Part shown: piece by piece, positions 8,562 through 16,647 of the stretch
Position numbering within the stretch: the first letter of the stretch is position 1
How the letters are laid out: the number at the start of each line of letters is the position of its first letter
Assembly: GCA_031277215.1 (NCBI GenBank)
Contig: JAITMR010000005.1
Coordinates: 1-45,765 of the forward strand
DNA length: 45,765 bases
Direction: 5' to 3'
Source of the DNA: Burkholderiales bacterium
GTDB lineage: Bacteria; Pseudomonadota; Gammaproteobacteria; Burkholderiales; Casimicrobiaceae
Program-made: the position numbers and the translations under genes
The notes under the pieces: model-generated
The model's database searches: none
What the model was told of the DNA's origin: nothing
The model's input: the letters and a program-made list of their open reading frames with translations, nothing else

Positions 8562-8758
8562 CAAAGATTCCTTACATCGCGCCGTATTTCATCGAGTTGG
8601 CAAAAGTACGTCGAGATGCCCGCGCATCTCATCCAACACAGCAGCGGCCTCTGGCAAGCCATTTTCCTCAAGAAAATTCGCATTGCCGCATAGATGACGG
8701 TAAAGCCTGTCTTTGTCCAATTTCCCGGACTCGTGCAGCGTTTTCAAAAGGCAATTAA
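8558..8758 (+). CDS. Short ORF, doubtful (overlaps an opposite-strand gene)
   Basis: The 66-codon ORF begins at an ATGA overlap with the preceding regulator and has GGAG 8 nt upstream, so translation is likely to start. Only the first 20 or so residues look protein-like, and the rest overlaps the minus-strand ORF at 8589-8807, which has better composition. It may be the remnant of a gene truncated when the minus-strand gene arrived. Confidence 0.3.
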   Translation: MTKIPYIAPYFIELAKVRRDARASHPTQQRPLASHFPQENSHCRIDDGKACLCPISRTRAAFSKGN

Positions 8759-8807
8759 ACGCGCCATGAAGAGCAAGCAATTGATCATCTGTGGTTGTGT
8801 CGTTCAT
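8589..8807 (-). CDS. Small helical protein on the opposite strand, unknown function
   Basis: The 72-residue protein has ordinary amino-acid composition, is predicted to be mostly helical (NCLLKTLHESGKLDKDRLY, LPEAAAVLDEMRGHLDVL) and has AGGAG before its ATG. It is the only minus-strand gene between ner and the transposase. I do not recognise a family with certainty. Confidence 0.6.
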   Translation of the reverse strand: MNDTTTDDQLLALHGAFNCLLKTLHESGKLDKDRLYRHLCGNANFLEENGLPEAAAVLDEMRGHLDVLLPTR

Positions 8808-8884
8808 CGGGAAGGCTCCTGTAAAGACTGTTTACTTGGCAATAACAGTGTACAGCATGGTAAGCCTTCCCTCCACATCAGCCA

Positions 8885-8941
8885 GAGGCCGCTCGCTGCC
8901 GTTGACTCCCGGATTGATCCGGCGGGCGGCCTCGATTTTTT
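8885..8941 (+). terminator. Terminator-like hairpin just upstream of the transposase gene
   Basis: GAGGCCGC (8885-8892) pairs with GCGGCCTC (8926-8933). An inner hairpin CCGGAT-TG-ATCCGG (8909-8922) stacks inside, and GA plus six T follow. The structure faces the plus strand and ends 24 nt before the transposase ATG, so it could terminate or attenuate transcription entering the transposase operon. Confidence 0.6.
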
Positions 8942-8965
8942 ACACGATGTTTTTTTCTTGCGGCC

Positions 8966-11185
8966 ATGATTAAAACACACTACACCGCACGCAAACTTGC
9001 AGAAATGAAACTGCCGGGGATGCCGACATCAAAAACAAACGTTCTGGCAATGGCTGAACGTGAAAACTGGCCACGCCAAAAACGCAGCGGGCGAGGCGGT
9101 GGGTGGGAGTATCCAGTATCAGCATTGCCATCCGAAGCGCAAGCAGAAATTAAACGCCGTGCGACAAAGGACGTGCTTGCCGTTGCGCCGACGACGGCGC
9201 TGGTGGTGCGGACGCCGGAATCGGTGGCTGCGTATGAGGCTGGAGCGACTGGCAAGCAGCGTTTAATCGCCGATGCTCGACGCGGTGTGATTGCGGCGGT
9301 TGAGGCAGTGATGCAGCGCACGGGGTACTGTCGGCAGAGGGCGGCGACTGTGTTGCTTGATATGGCGAAGCTCGGCGAACTGTCGGAACAGATCATGCGC
9401 CAGTTGGAGTTGGCGCGTGACAACCGTGGACGTGGATCACAAGACGGAATGCCAAGTGTGCGAACTCTGTTGCGATTTATCACGCAAGCCGAGCGCGGCT
9501 CTTTGATACCTGTGGTGCCACAGAAAGATTTATCTATACCTGAGTGGGCTCCGTTGTTTATGTCGTTTTACCAGCGGCCTGAGAAGCCGTCTGTAGCACA
9601 TGCTTACGAGCGATTTGTTGTCGCGTGGCAATCAGGTGGAGAAAACAGGATTACACCATCTGTTTGTAAGGTTCGGCGACATCTTGAAAAATACGGGAAC
9701 GTGAGTCGTGAAGTCGGGCGGATGGGTGCGCGTGAACTCAAAACCATCAAGCCGTTTAAACGGCGGCGCTTTGAGCAGCTTTTGCCTTGCGACATTTACA
9801 GCGCCGACGGACACACATTTGATGCTGAGGTGCAACATCCGCAGCATGGAAGACCGTTTCGCCCTGAGATAACCAGCGTGATCGACATCGCCACACGTCG
9901 GCTGGTTGGTTGGTCGGTGTCGCTCTCTGAATCGCGGTTGGCGGTGTTGGATGCGTTCAGGCGCGCTGTTGAAACGAGCGGGATACCTGCGATTTTTTAC
10001 GTTGACAACGGAACCGGCTACGTCAACGAAATGATGCAGGACGTGGCGACCGGCTTCATGGCGCGTCTGTCCGTCGAGATGACGCACTCGATACCGTACA
10101 ACTCGCAGGCGCGTGGCGTGATAGAGAGAGCGCACAAAACAATCTGGGTGAAGGCGGCAAAAGAATTGCCTGGATATATGGGTGCCGACATGGATCGGCA
10201 AGCGCGACAGTTGATGCACAAGATAAGTCGGCAGGCGCTTAAACAGCGCGAGTCTGGCATCGCTGCGAAGATGCCGCTGCTCGGCTGGCAGGCTTTTGTC
10301 GATTTTTGCGAGGCAAAGGTGCAGGCGTACAACGACAGGCCGCATCGGACGTTGCCGCGAGTGAACATCAATGGCGCAAGTCGGCACATGACGCCAAACG
10401 AAATGTGGGCACAGAAGGTGGCGGTAGGGTTTGAGTCACACATGCTTTGCGAGGCAGAGCGTGCAATCCTGTGGAGGCCGCAAGAGCTACGCACCGTCCA
10501 GCGCTGCGAAATCAACTTGTACAACAACCGCTATTTTTCGACGGCTCTTGAGGAGTGGCACGGGGCACAGTTGCGCGTTGCATACGACTTGCACGATGCC
10601 TCTTGCGTGTGGGTGTACGACGACTACGAACGATTTATTTGTTGCGCAGAACTAAACGGCAACCAGACCGATTTCTACCCGATGTCGTTTGTGGAGCAAG
10701 CGCGTGATCAGCGCGAAGCCGGACGCGAGAAGCGTTTGCAGGCGCGGCTCGAAGTGGTGAAAGCAGAGCGGCGCGGGCAGCCTGCGATTGAGCAGGTTGA
10801 TTCGTTTGTGATTCCGGGGGTGACGAGGATCAACATCAAAGAAATGCAGCGCAATTTGCAAACTAAGCATTTTGTTGAGGGCAACGAAATGGTGGCGGCT
10901 GAACCCCATCCCCATCCCAACCTTCCCCCCCGATCAAAATCACTTCGGGGGCAGGCTCTTGAAGTGGAAGGCGTTGCGGATCACTTTGCCGACGCCGACA
11001 AAGTGATCGAAGCGGAGAACTGGGCTCCGCCGAAAGAACCGTCGGCGCGGTTTGCGGAATTCAAGAGGCTGTCGGTGTTGTCGGAGAACGAATTGCCGAA
11101 CGATTGGGCGCGGCGGTGGGTGCAGATGTACCCGCAGTCACCTGAGTGCAAAGGTTTTCTGATGGTGGAAAAAATGAGCGCCTGA
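8966..11185 (+). CDS. MuA-like DDE transposase
   Basis: The 739-residue protein has a Mu-type N-terminal DNA-binding domain (residues 1-65, homologous to the repressor N-terminus), further end-binding helices, and a catalytic rve-type core with D281 (SADGH), D347 (VDNGTGY) and E387 (GVIERAHKT). A beta-barrel region and C-terminal tail follow. It cuts and joins phage ends into target DNA, both at integration and in replicative transposition. Its length is slightly above MuA (663). Part of the excess is a proline/arginine-rich segment around residues 647-665 (PHPHPNLPPRSKSLRGQA), encoded by a repeat-like DNA insertion at 10903-10960. The tail after it (W-A-P-P-K-E-P-S-x-R) would include the MuB-contact region. 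No strong ribosome-binding site is seen. Confidence 0.95.
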   Translation: MIKTHYTARKLAEMKLPGMPTSKTNVLAMAERENWPRQKRSGRGGGWEYPVSALPSEAQAEIKRRATKDVLAVAPTTALVVRTPESVAAYEAGATGKQRLIADARRGVIAAVEAVMQRTGYCRQRAATVLLDMAKLGELSEQIMRQLELARDNRGRGSQDGMPSVRTLLRFITQAERGSLIPVVPQKDLSIPEWAPLFMSFYQRPEKPSVAHAYERFVVAWQSGGENRITPSVCKVRRHLEKYGNVSREVGRMGARELKTIKPFKRRRFEQLLPCDIYSADGHTFDAEVQHPQHGRPFRPEITSVIDIATRRLVGWSVSLSESRLAVLDAFRRAVETSGIPAIFYVDNGTGYVNEMMQDVATGFMARLSVEMTHSIPYNSQARGVIERAHKTIWVKAAKELPGYMGADMDRQARQLMHKISRQALKQRESGIAAKMPLLGWQAFVDFCEAKVQAYNDRPHRTLPRVNINGASRHMTPNEMWAQKVAVGFESHMLCEAERAILWRPQELRTVQRCEINLYNNRYFSTALEEWHGAQLRVAYDLHDASCVWVYDDYERFICCAELNGNQTDFYPMSFVEQARDQREAGREKRLQARLEVVKAERRGQPAIEQVDSFVIPGVTRINIKEMQRNLQTKHFVEGNEMVAAEPHPHPNLPPRSKSLRGQALEVEGVADHFADADKVIEAENWAPPKEPSARFAEFKRLSVLSENELPNDWARRWVQMYPQSPECKGFLMVEKMSA
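10903..10960. repeat. Palindromic repeat-like insertion inside the transposase gene
   Basis: CCCCATCCCCATCCC is followed by CTTCCCCCCCGAT, TCACTTCGGGGGCAGG and a second AAGTG-type arm. The composition and CCCCC..GGGGG layout match the dispersed repeats of this genome and differ from the flanking coding sequence. The frame stays open through it. Confidence 0.5.
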
Positions 11186-11239
11186 CGTTAGCGGCGTCAG
11201 GCGCGGTGAAGCAGTAAAACAAACGAAAGCGAGGACATT

Positions 11240-11986
11240 ATGAACGAAAGCAGGAAAAAAGACAACGTGGGCAATGGAGTGGCGATGCTGCAAAACCTTG
11301 CGGTCGCGGCCAGCATGTTGCAAAACATGTCGGCGCGTGAGGGCGGCTTGCCTGGAATCGGTGTGCTTTACGGCGCTCCGGGTCGCGGCAAAACGTATGC
11401 CTGCACCGCGATTGCAAATCAGATGCGCGGCTACTACGTGCAAGTGAGATCAGCGTGGAACAGGAAAACATTACTCGAAAAAATCACGTTCGAGATGGGC
11501 ATTACGCCAGAGAACACAATCTCGAAACTGCTGGATCAGATTGGCGAACAGATGGGGCTGTCACGCAGGCCGCTCATCATTGATGAATTCGACTTCTGCC
11601 TTCGCAACAACGGAATGATCGAGCTTGTGAGGGACATTTACGAAGTAGGCCAAGGAACCATGCTGCTCGTCGGAGAGGAGAACATTCCGCAGAGGTTGAA
11701 AAAGCACGAGCGTTTTCATTCGCGAGTGCTGGCGTGGGTTCCTGCGTTGCCGGTATCCATCGAGGACGCGAAGCTGCTTTGCAAAATTTATTGTCAAGGC
11801 GTCACGGTGGATCAGGCGTTACTCGAACACATCGTGAAGATCGCGCACGGGAGCGTCCGGCGCGTGTGCGTGAACCTGTCCGTGATCAAAGACGTGGCGC
11901 TGCGCGAAGCGAGGAACGCCGTTGATCTCGCGGCGGTGGGCGAAGGAAATTTGTACACCGGCGAAGCGCCGGTAAGGAGGGGTTGA
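11240..11986 (+). CDS. MuB-like AAA+ ATPase, target DNA activator
   Basis: The 248-residue protein has Walker A GAPGRGKT (residues 45-52) and Walker B LIIDEFD (112-118). It has the compact AAA layout of MuB relatives that lack the long N-terminal appendage. MuB binds target DNA with ATP, delivers it to the transposase and stimulates strand transfer; it also gives target immunity. GAAAGCGAGGACATT precedes the ATG. It follows the transposase gene with a 54-nt gap and probably shares its transcript. Confidence 0.92.
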   Translation: MNESRKKDNVGNGVAMLQNLAVAASMLQNMSAREGGLPGIGVLYGAPGRGKTYACTAIANQMRGYYVQVRSAWNRKTLLEKITFEMGITPENTISKLLDQIGEQMGLSRRPLIIDEFDFCLRNNGMIELVRDIYEVGQGTMLLVGEENIPQRLKKHERFHSRVLAWVPALPVSIEDAKLLCKIYCQGVTVDQALLEHIVKIAHGSVRRVCVNLSVIKDVALREARNAVDLAAVGEGNLYTGEAPVRRG

Positions 11987-11987
11987 G

Positions 11988-12341
11988 ATGGAGTCCTTTT
12001 CAGTTAAATGCGAAAACAAAGCATGGTTCGGCGGTTTCTTGAGAAGAACGTGCGGCGATGGGAAGTGTCAGATTGTCGTGTTATCAAACACACAAGAAGA
12101 TATCGAATGCGGAGCGTCAAGAGGCGAAATTGAGTTGGTGCTTAGGGGAGACAGGCCGGACGGAGACAAGCTCCACATGTGGATAGGGTTTAGCGAAAAA
12201 GAAGCGCTCGACCTGATTGAGACGTTGGGAATGGCGCTGGTTTTACGTGAAGGAATACGGGGAGGTAAAGCGCTTTCAGACCTTGTCACACAGAAGCTGG
12301 CCGTTGAAATCCAACTCGGTGATGCTGAAAGGAGTGGGTGA
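11988..12341 (+). CDS. Hypothetical early protein
   Basis: This 117-residue soluble protein starts 1 nt after the MuB stop with GGAGGGG nearby, so it is translationally linked to MuB. It shows a mixed alpha/beta pattern (CQIVVLSNT, EIELVLRGD, LHMWIGFSEKEALDLIETLG) and no motif I can assign. Its place corresponds to the Mu semi-essential early genes. Confidence 0.7.
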   Translation: MESFSVKCENKAWFGGFLRRTCGDGKCQIVVLSNTQEDIECGASRGEIELVLRGDRPDGDKLHMWIGFSEKEALDLIETLGMALVLREGIRGGKALSDLVTQKLAVEIQLGDAERSG

Positions 12342-12556
12342 TGGCTAACGAACTCAAGCCCTGCCCGTTCTGCGGTGGCGTTGCTTACATGAGCATCGTT
12401 CTAGGCTCAAAATACATCGCCGAAATCGGATGCGCGAGTTATCGATGCAAGTTTTTCCAGTGCTTCATCAGCGCCGACGTAATAAAAGCAAGGCGGCTCG
12501 CTGTAACAGCATGGAACCGTCGTGCTGGAGAAAAGAATAAGGAGGGGATGAGATGA
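12341..12556 (+). CDS. Lar-family restriction alleviation protein
   Basis: The 71-residue protein carries the Lar family zinc-ribbon signature: LKPCPFCGG at the N-terminus, a second pair C-x5-C in the middle (GCASYRC) and a C-terminal AWNRR. Lar-type proteins reduce cutting of incoming DNA by type I restriction systems, probably by stimulating host modification. The start at ATG 12341 overlaps the previous stop by 1 nt (TGATG) and has AAAGGAG in range; a GTG one codon earlier is less likely. Confidence 0.82.
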   Translation: MANELKPCPFCGGVAYMSIVLGSKYIAEIGCASYRCKFFQCFISADVIKARRLAVTAWNRRAGEKNKEGMR

Positions 12557-12759
12557 AAGTCACTGAGACGCTCAAACAGCAGATCGACGCCATGAGTTAC
12601 GAAGAGATGCTCTCAATGTGGCGGTTCTCCCCTGTCGGCGACGCCATGTTTGAGGGGGAATCTGGCGATTACTTCGCCAAGGTGATGCGCGAGAAACGCG
12701 ACGCTGGAGCCGACCATGTTGGAGCCAGTAAAAAAATAGGGTGGAGCGATTATGCGTAA
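12553..12759 (+). CDS. Small hypothetical early protein
   Basis: The 68-residue protein includes the motif MSYEEMLSMWRFSPVGDAMFEGESGDYF. A segment of this kind (M-L-x-x-W-R-x-A-P-x-G-D-x-x-F) is common in small phage proteins of unknown function. It overlaps its upstream neighbour by ATGA and its downstream neighbour by 8 nt. No enzymatic motif is seen. Confidence 0.75.
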   Translation: MKVTETLKQQIDAMSYEEMLSMWRFSPVGDAMFEGESGDYFAKVMREKRDAGADHVGASKKIGWSDYA

Positions 12760-13339
12760 GCCCGTACACCTCGAGCGCACGGGCGGTAAGTCTCCGAGAC
12801 AGCGGATATGGGAGGCGCTGAAGCGCAAACGCGAGAGCGTGAGCATCATCGCCATTGCGGCTGATGCGGACATTGATCGGGGAACTGTGCGTAATTACGT
12901 GAAGGCGCTTGCGTTGGGTGGATTTATCGAGCTTGTTGAGTCACACAAACGCCCTGATTACTCTGCGTATCGGTTGATAAGAGATGTCGGCGTTGATGCG
13001 CCGCGTCTCCGACCAGACGGCACTACATCTACGTTTGGCGATCATCAAGCGGCGATGTGGCGAACGATGCGGATTTTGCGATGTGATTTTACGGCGACCG
13101 AGTTGGCTGGCGCAGCCAGTACGGACGACTGCAACGTGAGCATCGATTCGGCGCGGCTTTACGCCCGGCATCTTTGCGCCGCTGGATATTTGCAAAAAGT
13201 CGGAGTCAGGGCGGAAGCGTGCTTTGCGCTGAAGCCCTCACGCGATACCGGCCCCCGTGCGCCCATCGTTGGAAGAACGCGGATCGTGTACGACCCGAAC
13301 CTCGGAAAGATCGTTTGGCATGAGGAAGTTGAACCATGA
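12752..13339 (+). CDS. Winged-helix DNA-binding early protein
   Basis: The 195-residue protein has two HTH-like segments: residues 14-55 (QRIWEALKRK, IAADADIDRGTVRNYVKAL) and about 100-145 (TMRILRCDFTATELAGAAS, SARLYARHLCAAGYL). Duplicated winged-helix proteins of this kind occur in the early region of several transposable phages. It is probably a regulator, with unknown targets. It starts inside the end of the preceding gene and ends in an ATGA overlap with the next. Confidence 0.72.
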   Translation: MRKPVHLERTGGKSPRQRIWEALKRKRESVSIIAIAADADIDRGTVRNYVKALALGGFIELVESHKRPDYSAYRLIRDVGVDAPRLRPDGTTSTFGDHQAAMWRTMRILRCDFTATELAGAASTDDCNVSIDSARLYARHLCAAGYLQKVGVRAEACFALKPSRDTGPRAPIVGRTRIVYDPNLGKIVWHEEVEP

Positions 13340-13704
13340 CCGCTGTCGAAATTGAACGCGCCATCGAAATCCTGAGGCGCGAAGTCGCGTTGACCTCTTA
13401 CCGGAAAGTGGCGGAGCGGCTTGGCTACTCAATCACGGCTATTTCGATGGCGCTTAACGGCAAGTATGGAGCGTCGATGGACAAGATGGCGGCAGCGGTG
13501 ATGCAAATGATCGCACGGTTTCCCTGCCCTCACACGGGCGCGGAAATCTCGCAAGAAAAATGCAAGGCGACGTGCACGGCGAAAGCGCCGACGCACAACC
13601 CGATGGCGATGCGACAGTGGCGGTATTGCAAGACCTGTCAGCAAGGCCATAAATTTTTAAACAGCAAGAACGGAGGGAATGAAAATGTTGCAAGCAATCA
13701 ATAA
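13336..13704 (+). CDS. HTH regulator with a C-terminal Cys cluster
   Basis: In this 122-residue protein, residues 17-50 (SYRKVAERLGYSITAISMAL) are a clear lambda/LacI-type helix-turn-helix. The C-terminal half has C-x9-C-x3-C and C-x2-C pairs (IARFPCPHTG, EKCKATC, YCKTC) that could hold zinc. Similar proteins are found in Mu-like phage early operons. The last 26 nt overlap the next gene. Confidence 0.72.
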   Translation: MTAVEIERAIEILRREVALTSYRKVAERLGYSITAISMALNGKYGASMDKMAAAVMQMIARFPCPHTGAEISQEKCKATCTAKAPTHNPMAMRQWRYCKTCQQGHKFLNSKNGGNENVASNQ

Positions 13705-14047
13705 AGGTGATGTCAGGCACATCCCGTCGATGATGGAGACGCTTGTACCCGATATCGAAACGGTGGCGCTGTCGTTTGGCGCGTTGTCACGGCTCGTTGA
13801 CGACGAGGGTGGCAAAAGCGAGCGTATTGCGCGTGACGAGGTGTGCGACTTTTTAAGAGCGCAACGCGCCGTCGGAGAAAACATGAAGCAATACATCGCT
13901 TTTTCGCCACCTGCCGAAGATGCCCGCGCTGCGCTGGCGGTGTTGTCCGGGCTGGTTGTCAGTTCACGCGACATGATTAAAGCGCAGGCGTTTCAGATAG
14001 TCGAGTGCTTCATCCGCGCGAAGTGCGCAGATGAGGCAGCGGCGTAA
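13685..14047 (+). CDS. Hypothetical helical early protein
   Basis: The 120-residue protein is mostly helical (VALSFGALSRLVDDEGG, VGENMKQYIAF, ARAALAVLSGLVVSSRDMIKAQAFQIVECFI). I chose ATG 13685 over ATG 13679 because GGAGG at 13672-13676 is 8 nt from the former and only 2 nt from the latter. No family recognised. Confidence 0.68.
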   Translation: MLQAINKGDVRHIPSMMETLVPDIETVALSFGALSRLVDDEGGKSERIARDEVCDFLRAQRAVGENMKQYIAFSPPAEDARAALAVLSGLVVSSRDMIKAQAFQIVECFIRAKCADEAAA

Positions 14048-14082
14048 GAACCCCTTCTCAACTAACAGAAAGGAAACGAATC

Positions 14083-14526
14083 ATGAAAACCAAACTGTTT
14101 GCTCTCATCGCTGCGGCGACGCTCTCGACCTGCTCTTACGCGCAGATGGCTGGCAGCGAAAAAGTGCTGCGCTTGCCAAATCAGGAGCCGATAGATAACG
14201 GCTACACGCGGGACATCAGCGCGAGGATTGAAGGAGTGTGGATCATCGCGCCGAACGAGTCGGAGGCCGGAACCGTCCAGGCGACGCGTTTTGACCTTGC
14301 CCTTGAGTCCATGAACGAAGACGCGGGGACTTACCGCTTCCGTAGCGAAGCGAGCGGCGATCTGTACTGGTGCAACGTGACGATGCCGACAGGCTCGGCG
14401 ATTGAGTGCCACGGCGCGTTCAACAACGTGAACTTCAGCGGCGTCGCCGATGGTTTTAACAGGTACACCGGTTGGAATGGCGGCAGAGGCGCTCGCGTGC
14501 CTACTGTGATGGTGAAGGTGCAGTGA
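14083..14526 (+). CDS. Secreted/periplasmic protein in the early region (possible moron)
   Basis: The 147-residue protein starts with a Sec signal peptide (MKTKLFALIAAATLSTCSYA, likely cut before Q), preceded by AGAAAGGAAAC. The mature part is beta-rich with two cysteines that could pair (LYWCNVTMP, AIECHGAFN), and the family is not recognised. An exported protein amid cytoplasmic regulators suggests an accessory gene that alters the lysogen surface or periplasm. That role is inference. Confidence 0.75.
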   Translation: MKTKLFALIAAATLSTCSYAQMAGSEKVLRLPNQEPIDNGYTRDISARIEGVWIIAPNESEAGTVQATRFDLALESMNEDAGTYRFRSEASGDLYWCNVTMPTGSAIECHGAFNNVNFSGVADGFNRYTGWNGGRGARVPTVMVKVQ

Positions 14527-14609
14527 TGCGTAGCAGGCCAGCCTTGTTACTCGAACTCATCATGATCCGCTTTTTTATAGCGATAGAGGAAACGGAGGAT
14601 TGCCTGTGA
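14526..14609 (+). CDS. 27-codon micro-ORF coupled on both sides
   Basis: The ATG overlaps the previous stop (TGATG) and its TGA overlaps the GTG start of the next gene (GTGA). It encodes MRSRPALLLELIMIRFFIAI and a short acidic tail. It could simply couple translation of its neighbours. The protein may be membrane-attached, but this is too short to judge. Confidence 0.4.
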   Translation: MRSRPALLLELIMIRFFIAIEETEDCL

Positions 14610-15088
14610 AAACTCGCTGCCCTGCTTGCGGTGCAACGCTATCGCTTGACGCGCTCGTACAATTCGACGCGGCGCGTCAAGCGCTGGCGTCGGCGTTTGC
14701 CATCAGCAACGAGATCGGCAGCGCGTTGATCCGCTATATCGCGCTGCACCGTCCGGCTACTCGGGAACTGACGATGGATCGCGTAGCGCGGATGCTCGGC
14801 GAACTGCTGCCGGACATCAAAGCGCAGCGCATTGAGCGGGACGGAAGAGTATACGAAGCGCCGCCGGAAGCGTGGATATGGGCAATCTACCAAGCCATCG
14901 CCTCACGCGAGGCAGGCAGACTCAAGACACCGCTGCGAGGACATGGTTGGCTTTACGAAGTGTTGACGCACTGGAAGCCTGTAGCGGGAAATGTCACGCG
15001 CACACCAACGAACATCAACACGCCTGCGGCGCGGTCGCAAACGCTGGAAGCGGTCGCTGCGCTGGAGCAGATGAAACGTGGCACCTGA
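14606..15088 (+). CDS. Conserved phage protein with N-terminal CxxC motif
   Basis: The 160-residue protein starts at GTG 14606, which has GGAGG 7 nt upstream; TTG 14600 is too close. It begins KTRCPACGATLSLDALV (one zinc-knuckle half), then ALIRYIALHRPATRELTMDRVARML and a C-terminal HGWLYEVLTHW. Related proteins with this layout accompany Gam in many transposable phages; the function is unknown. The next gene overlaps its end. Confidence 0.7.
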   Translation: MKTRCPACGATLSLDALVQFDAARQALASAFAISNEIGSALIRYIALHRPATRELTMDRVARMLGELLPDIKAQRIERDGRVYEAPPEAWIWAIYQAIASREAGRLKTPLRGHGWLYEVLTHWKPVAGNVTRTPTNINTPAARSQTLEAVAALEQMKRGT

Positions 15089-15443
15089 TTGGCTCAACAA
15101 TGAAATCGTCACCGGCCTGCAAAAGTTACTGGCACTGCGTTTGCCCGGAAGCCCCGCAAAGGACACAGCGGCGGCGACAACGACGGTGTGGCTGGAAGTC
15201 ATCGGCGGATCGGGCGTTGACTGGATCGAGGCACTTGACCGGCTGCGCGTCCGTGCAGCGTTTCGTGGGCTTGCTGCAAGGTGTGACCGCTGGCCTGCGC
15301 CGCGACAATTTTTTGAGCAATTGCAGCCACGCGCTTACGCGCAACCGGCGCTCACGGCGAAGCCGAGCGCCGCCGAGATGAACGAAAACAGAAAGCGGAT
15401 CAGGAACATGGTTAAGCAGTTTAAACAACAACACACGATGTAA
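15078..15443 (+). CDS. Conserved phage early protein, unknown function
   Basis: The 121-residue protein starts at a GTG inside the upstream gene. Its sequence (GLQKLLALRLPGSPAKDT, DRLRVRAAFRGLAARCDRWPAPRQFFEQL) has the look of small phage replication-accessory proteins, with a basic C-terminus (RKRIRNMVKQFKQQ). No motif fixes a function. It precedes gam by 11 nt. Confidence 0.7.
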   Translation: MAPDWLNNEIVTGLQKLLALRLPGSPAKDTAAATTTVWLEVIGGSGVDWIEALDRLRVRAAFRGLAARCDRWPAPRQFFEQLQPRAYAQPALTAKPSAAEMNENRKRIRNMVKQFKQQHTM

Positions 15444-15454
15444 GGAGAAACAAA

Positions 15455-15952
15455 ATGGCAAGGCAAAGAATCACGGGTACACAACTCGACAGCTACGACG
15501 ACGTGGACAAGGCGCTAAAAGAAGTCGGCGGGCTGAAACGCGAACTGGCAATGATTGAGGCCGACCAGAACGAGCAGATCGACGAAATCAAAGCGGCAGC
15601 GCAGGAACAGGCAAAGCCGTTGAACGAGCGCGTCAAGTCGCTGGAAACAGCGATGAAAGAGTTCTGTGAAGCGAACAAAGCGGACTTCATGAAGGTGAAA
15701 ACAAAAGAACTGACCTTCGGCAGCGTTGGCTACCGGCTTTCAACGAAGATCGTCATCAAGAAGGTTGCCGAGTGCATCCAGTCGCTGAAAGACTTGGAGC
15801 TTTTCCAGTTCATCCGCATCAAGGAAGAGCCGGACAAGGAAGCGATGAAAGACCTCGACGACGGCACGCTGGCGACTGTCAACGCCGCGCGTAAAACTGA
15901 AAACGTATTCGGCTATGAAATCAAGGCCGAAGAGTTGCAGGAGGCGGCGTAA
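15455..15952 (+). CDS. gam: Mu Gam-like host-nuclease inhibitor
   Basis: The 165-residue protein has the Phage_Mu_Gam pattern: D-D-V-D-K-A-L-K-E-V-G-x-L-K-R-E-L-A, a long coiled coil (residues 20-65), F-C-E-A-N-K-A-D-F, and TKELTFGSVGYRL. Mu Gam binds the ends of linear DNA and protects them from exonucleases; it is related to Ku. TAAGGAG precedes the start. A family B palindrome follows the stop. Confidence 0.92.
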   Translation: MARQRITGTQLDSYDDVDKALKEVGGLKRELAMIEADQNEQIDEIKAAAQEQAKPLNERVKSLETAMKEFCEANKADFMKVKTKELTFGSVGYRLSTKIVIKKVAECIQSLKDLELFQFIRIKEEPDKEAMKDLDDGTLATVNAARKTENVFGYEIKAEELQEAA

Positions 15953-15960
15953 CGTCGCCA

Positions 15961-16010
15961 GCAAACCCCCGTCCGCCTTCGGCGGGCACCCCTTTCGAAA
16001 AGGGGCAACC
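15961..16010. repeat. Palindromic repeat, family B, intergenic copy
   Basis: GCAAACCCCCG is followed by CCGCC-TTC-GGCGG and CCCCTTTCGAAAAGGGG: two stacked hairpins. The same layout occurs at 17147, 17411 and 33181. It lies between gam and the HU gene and does not disturb the HU ribosome-binding site (AAAGGAAG). Confidence 0.85.
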
Positions 16011-16029
16011 ACATGAAAGGAAGTTAAAC

Positions 16030-16302
16030 ATGACAAAGCAAGAACTCGTTAAAGAACTCGCAAGAGTGGCAGAACTCAAAATCAAAGACGCAGACTGCGC
16101 AATCACAACGCTGGTCGAAATCATCCAGGATGAGATAAGAGCAGGCCACGAAATCACACTTCCTGGACTCGGCGTGTTCAGCGTGAAATTGCGCGAGGCG
16201 CGTACAGGGCGCAACCCGGCCACTGGCGAAGAACTGGAGATACCTGCAAAACGTGTGCCGACATTCAAAGCGGCAAAAGCGTTGAAAGACGCGGCGGCAT
16301 AA
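16030..16302 (+). CDS. HU-family DNA-binding protein
   Basis: The 90-residue protein has the HU/IHF fold signature: KQELVKELA, I-T-L-P-G-L-G-V-F-S-V-K, R-x-G-R-N-P-A-T-G-E-E-L-E-I-P-A. Mu transposition needs HU (and IHF) to bend the left end, so a phage-encoded copy would make transpososome assembly less dependent on the host. GAAAGGAAG precedes the ATG. Confidence 0.93.
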   Translation: MTKQELVKELARVAELKIKDADCAITTLVEIIQDEIRAGHEITLPGLGVFSVKLREARTGRNPATGEELEIPAKRVPTFKAAKALKDAAA

Positions 16303-16321
16303 CCAAACGAAAGGAAAAGCC

Positions 16322-16645
16322 ATGTCAACACCTGAAAAAATTGAAGCGCTGATATTTGCTGTCAATCAAGCCAAGAGCAACAAGGATAACAACAAACTAC
16401 TGAAAGGACTGCTCGAACGTGCGTGTGACGATGCGCTCATTGACCTCGCGGCAGAAATCATCAAGGAAAAACTCGCGCAAGGTCGTGCCGCCGGAAACTC
16501 CGGATGGTACAACAGCGAAGCTGTCGATCTCGCCTTTCTTGATCAACAATGCCAAGCCCACTCAGAGCAAGGCGATGTTGCCGCTGCGCTCACCTACCGC
16601 GCCATGATTGCTGCGCGGAAAGCAATCGTTTTTGAGATGGAATAA
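16322..16645 (+). CDS. Hypothetical early protein
   Basis: This 107-residue helical protein (KIEALIFAVNQAKSNKDNN, LIDLAAEIIKEKLAQG) starts after AAAGGAAAAGCC. It has no recognised motif. Its stop codon lies only 3 nt before the hammerhead ribozyme, so ribosomes ending here would meet the ribozyme structure. Confidence 0.65.
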   Translation: MSTPEKIEALIFAVNQAKSNKDNNKLLKGLLERACDDALIDLAAEIIKEKLAQGRAAGNSGWYNSEAVDLAFLDQQCQAHSEQGDVAAALTYRAMIAARKAIVFEME

Positions 16646-16647
16646 AA

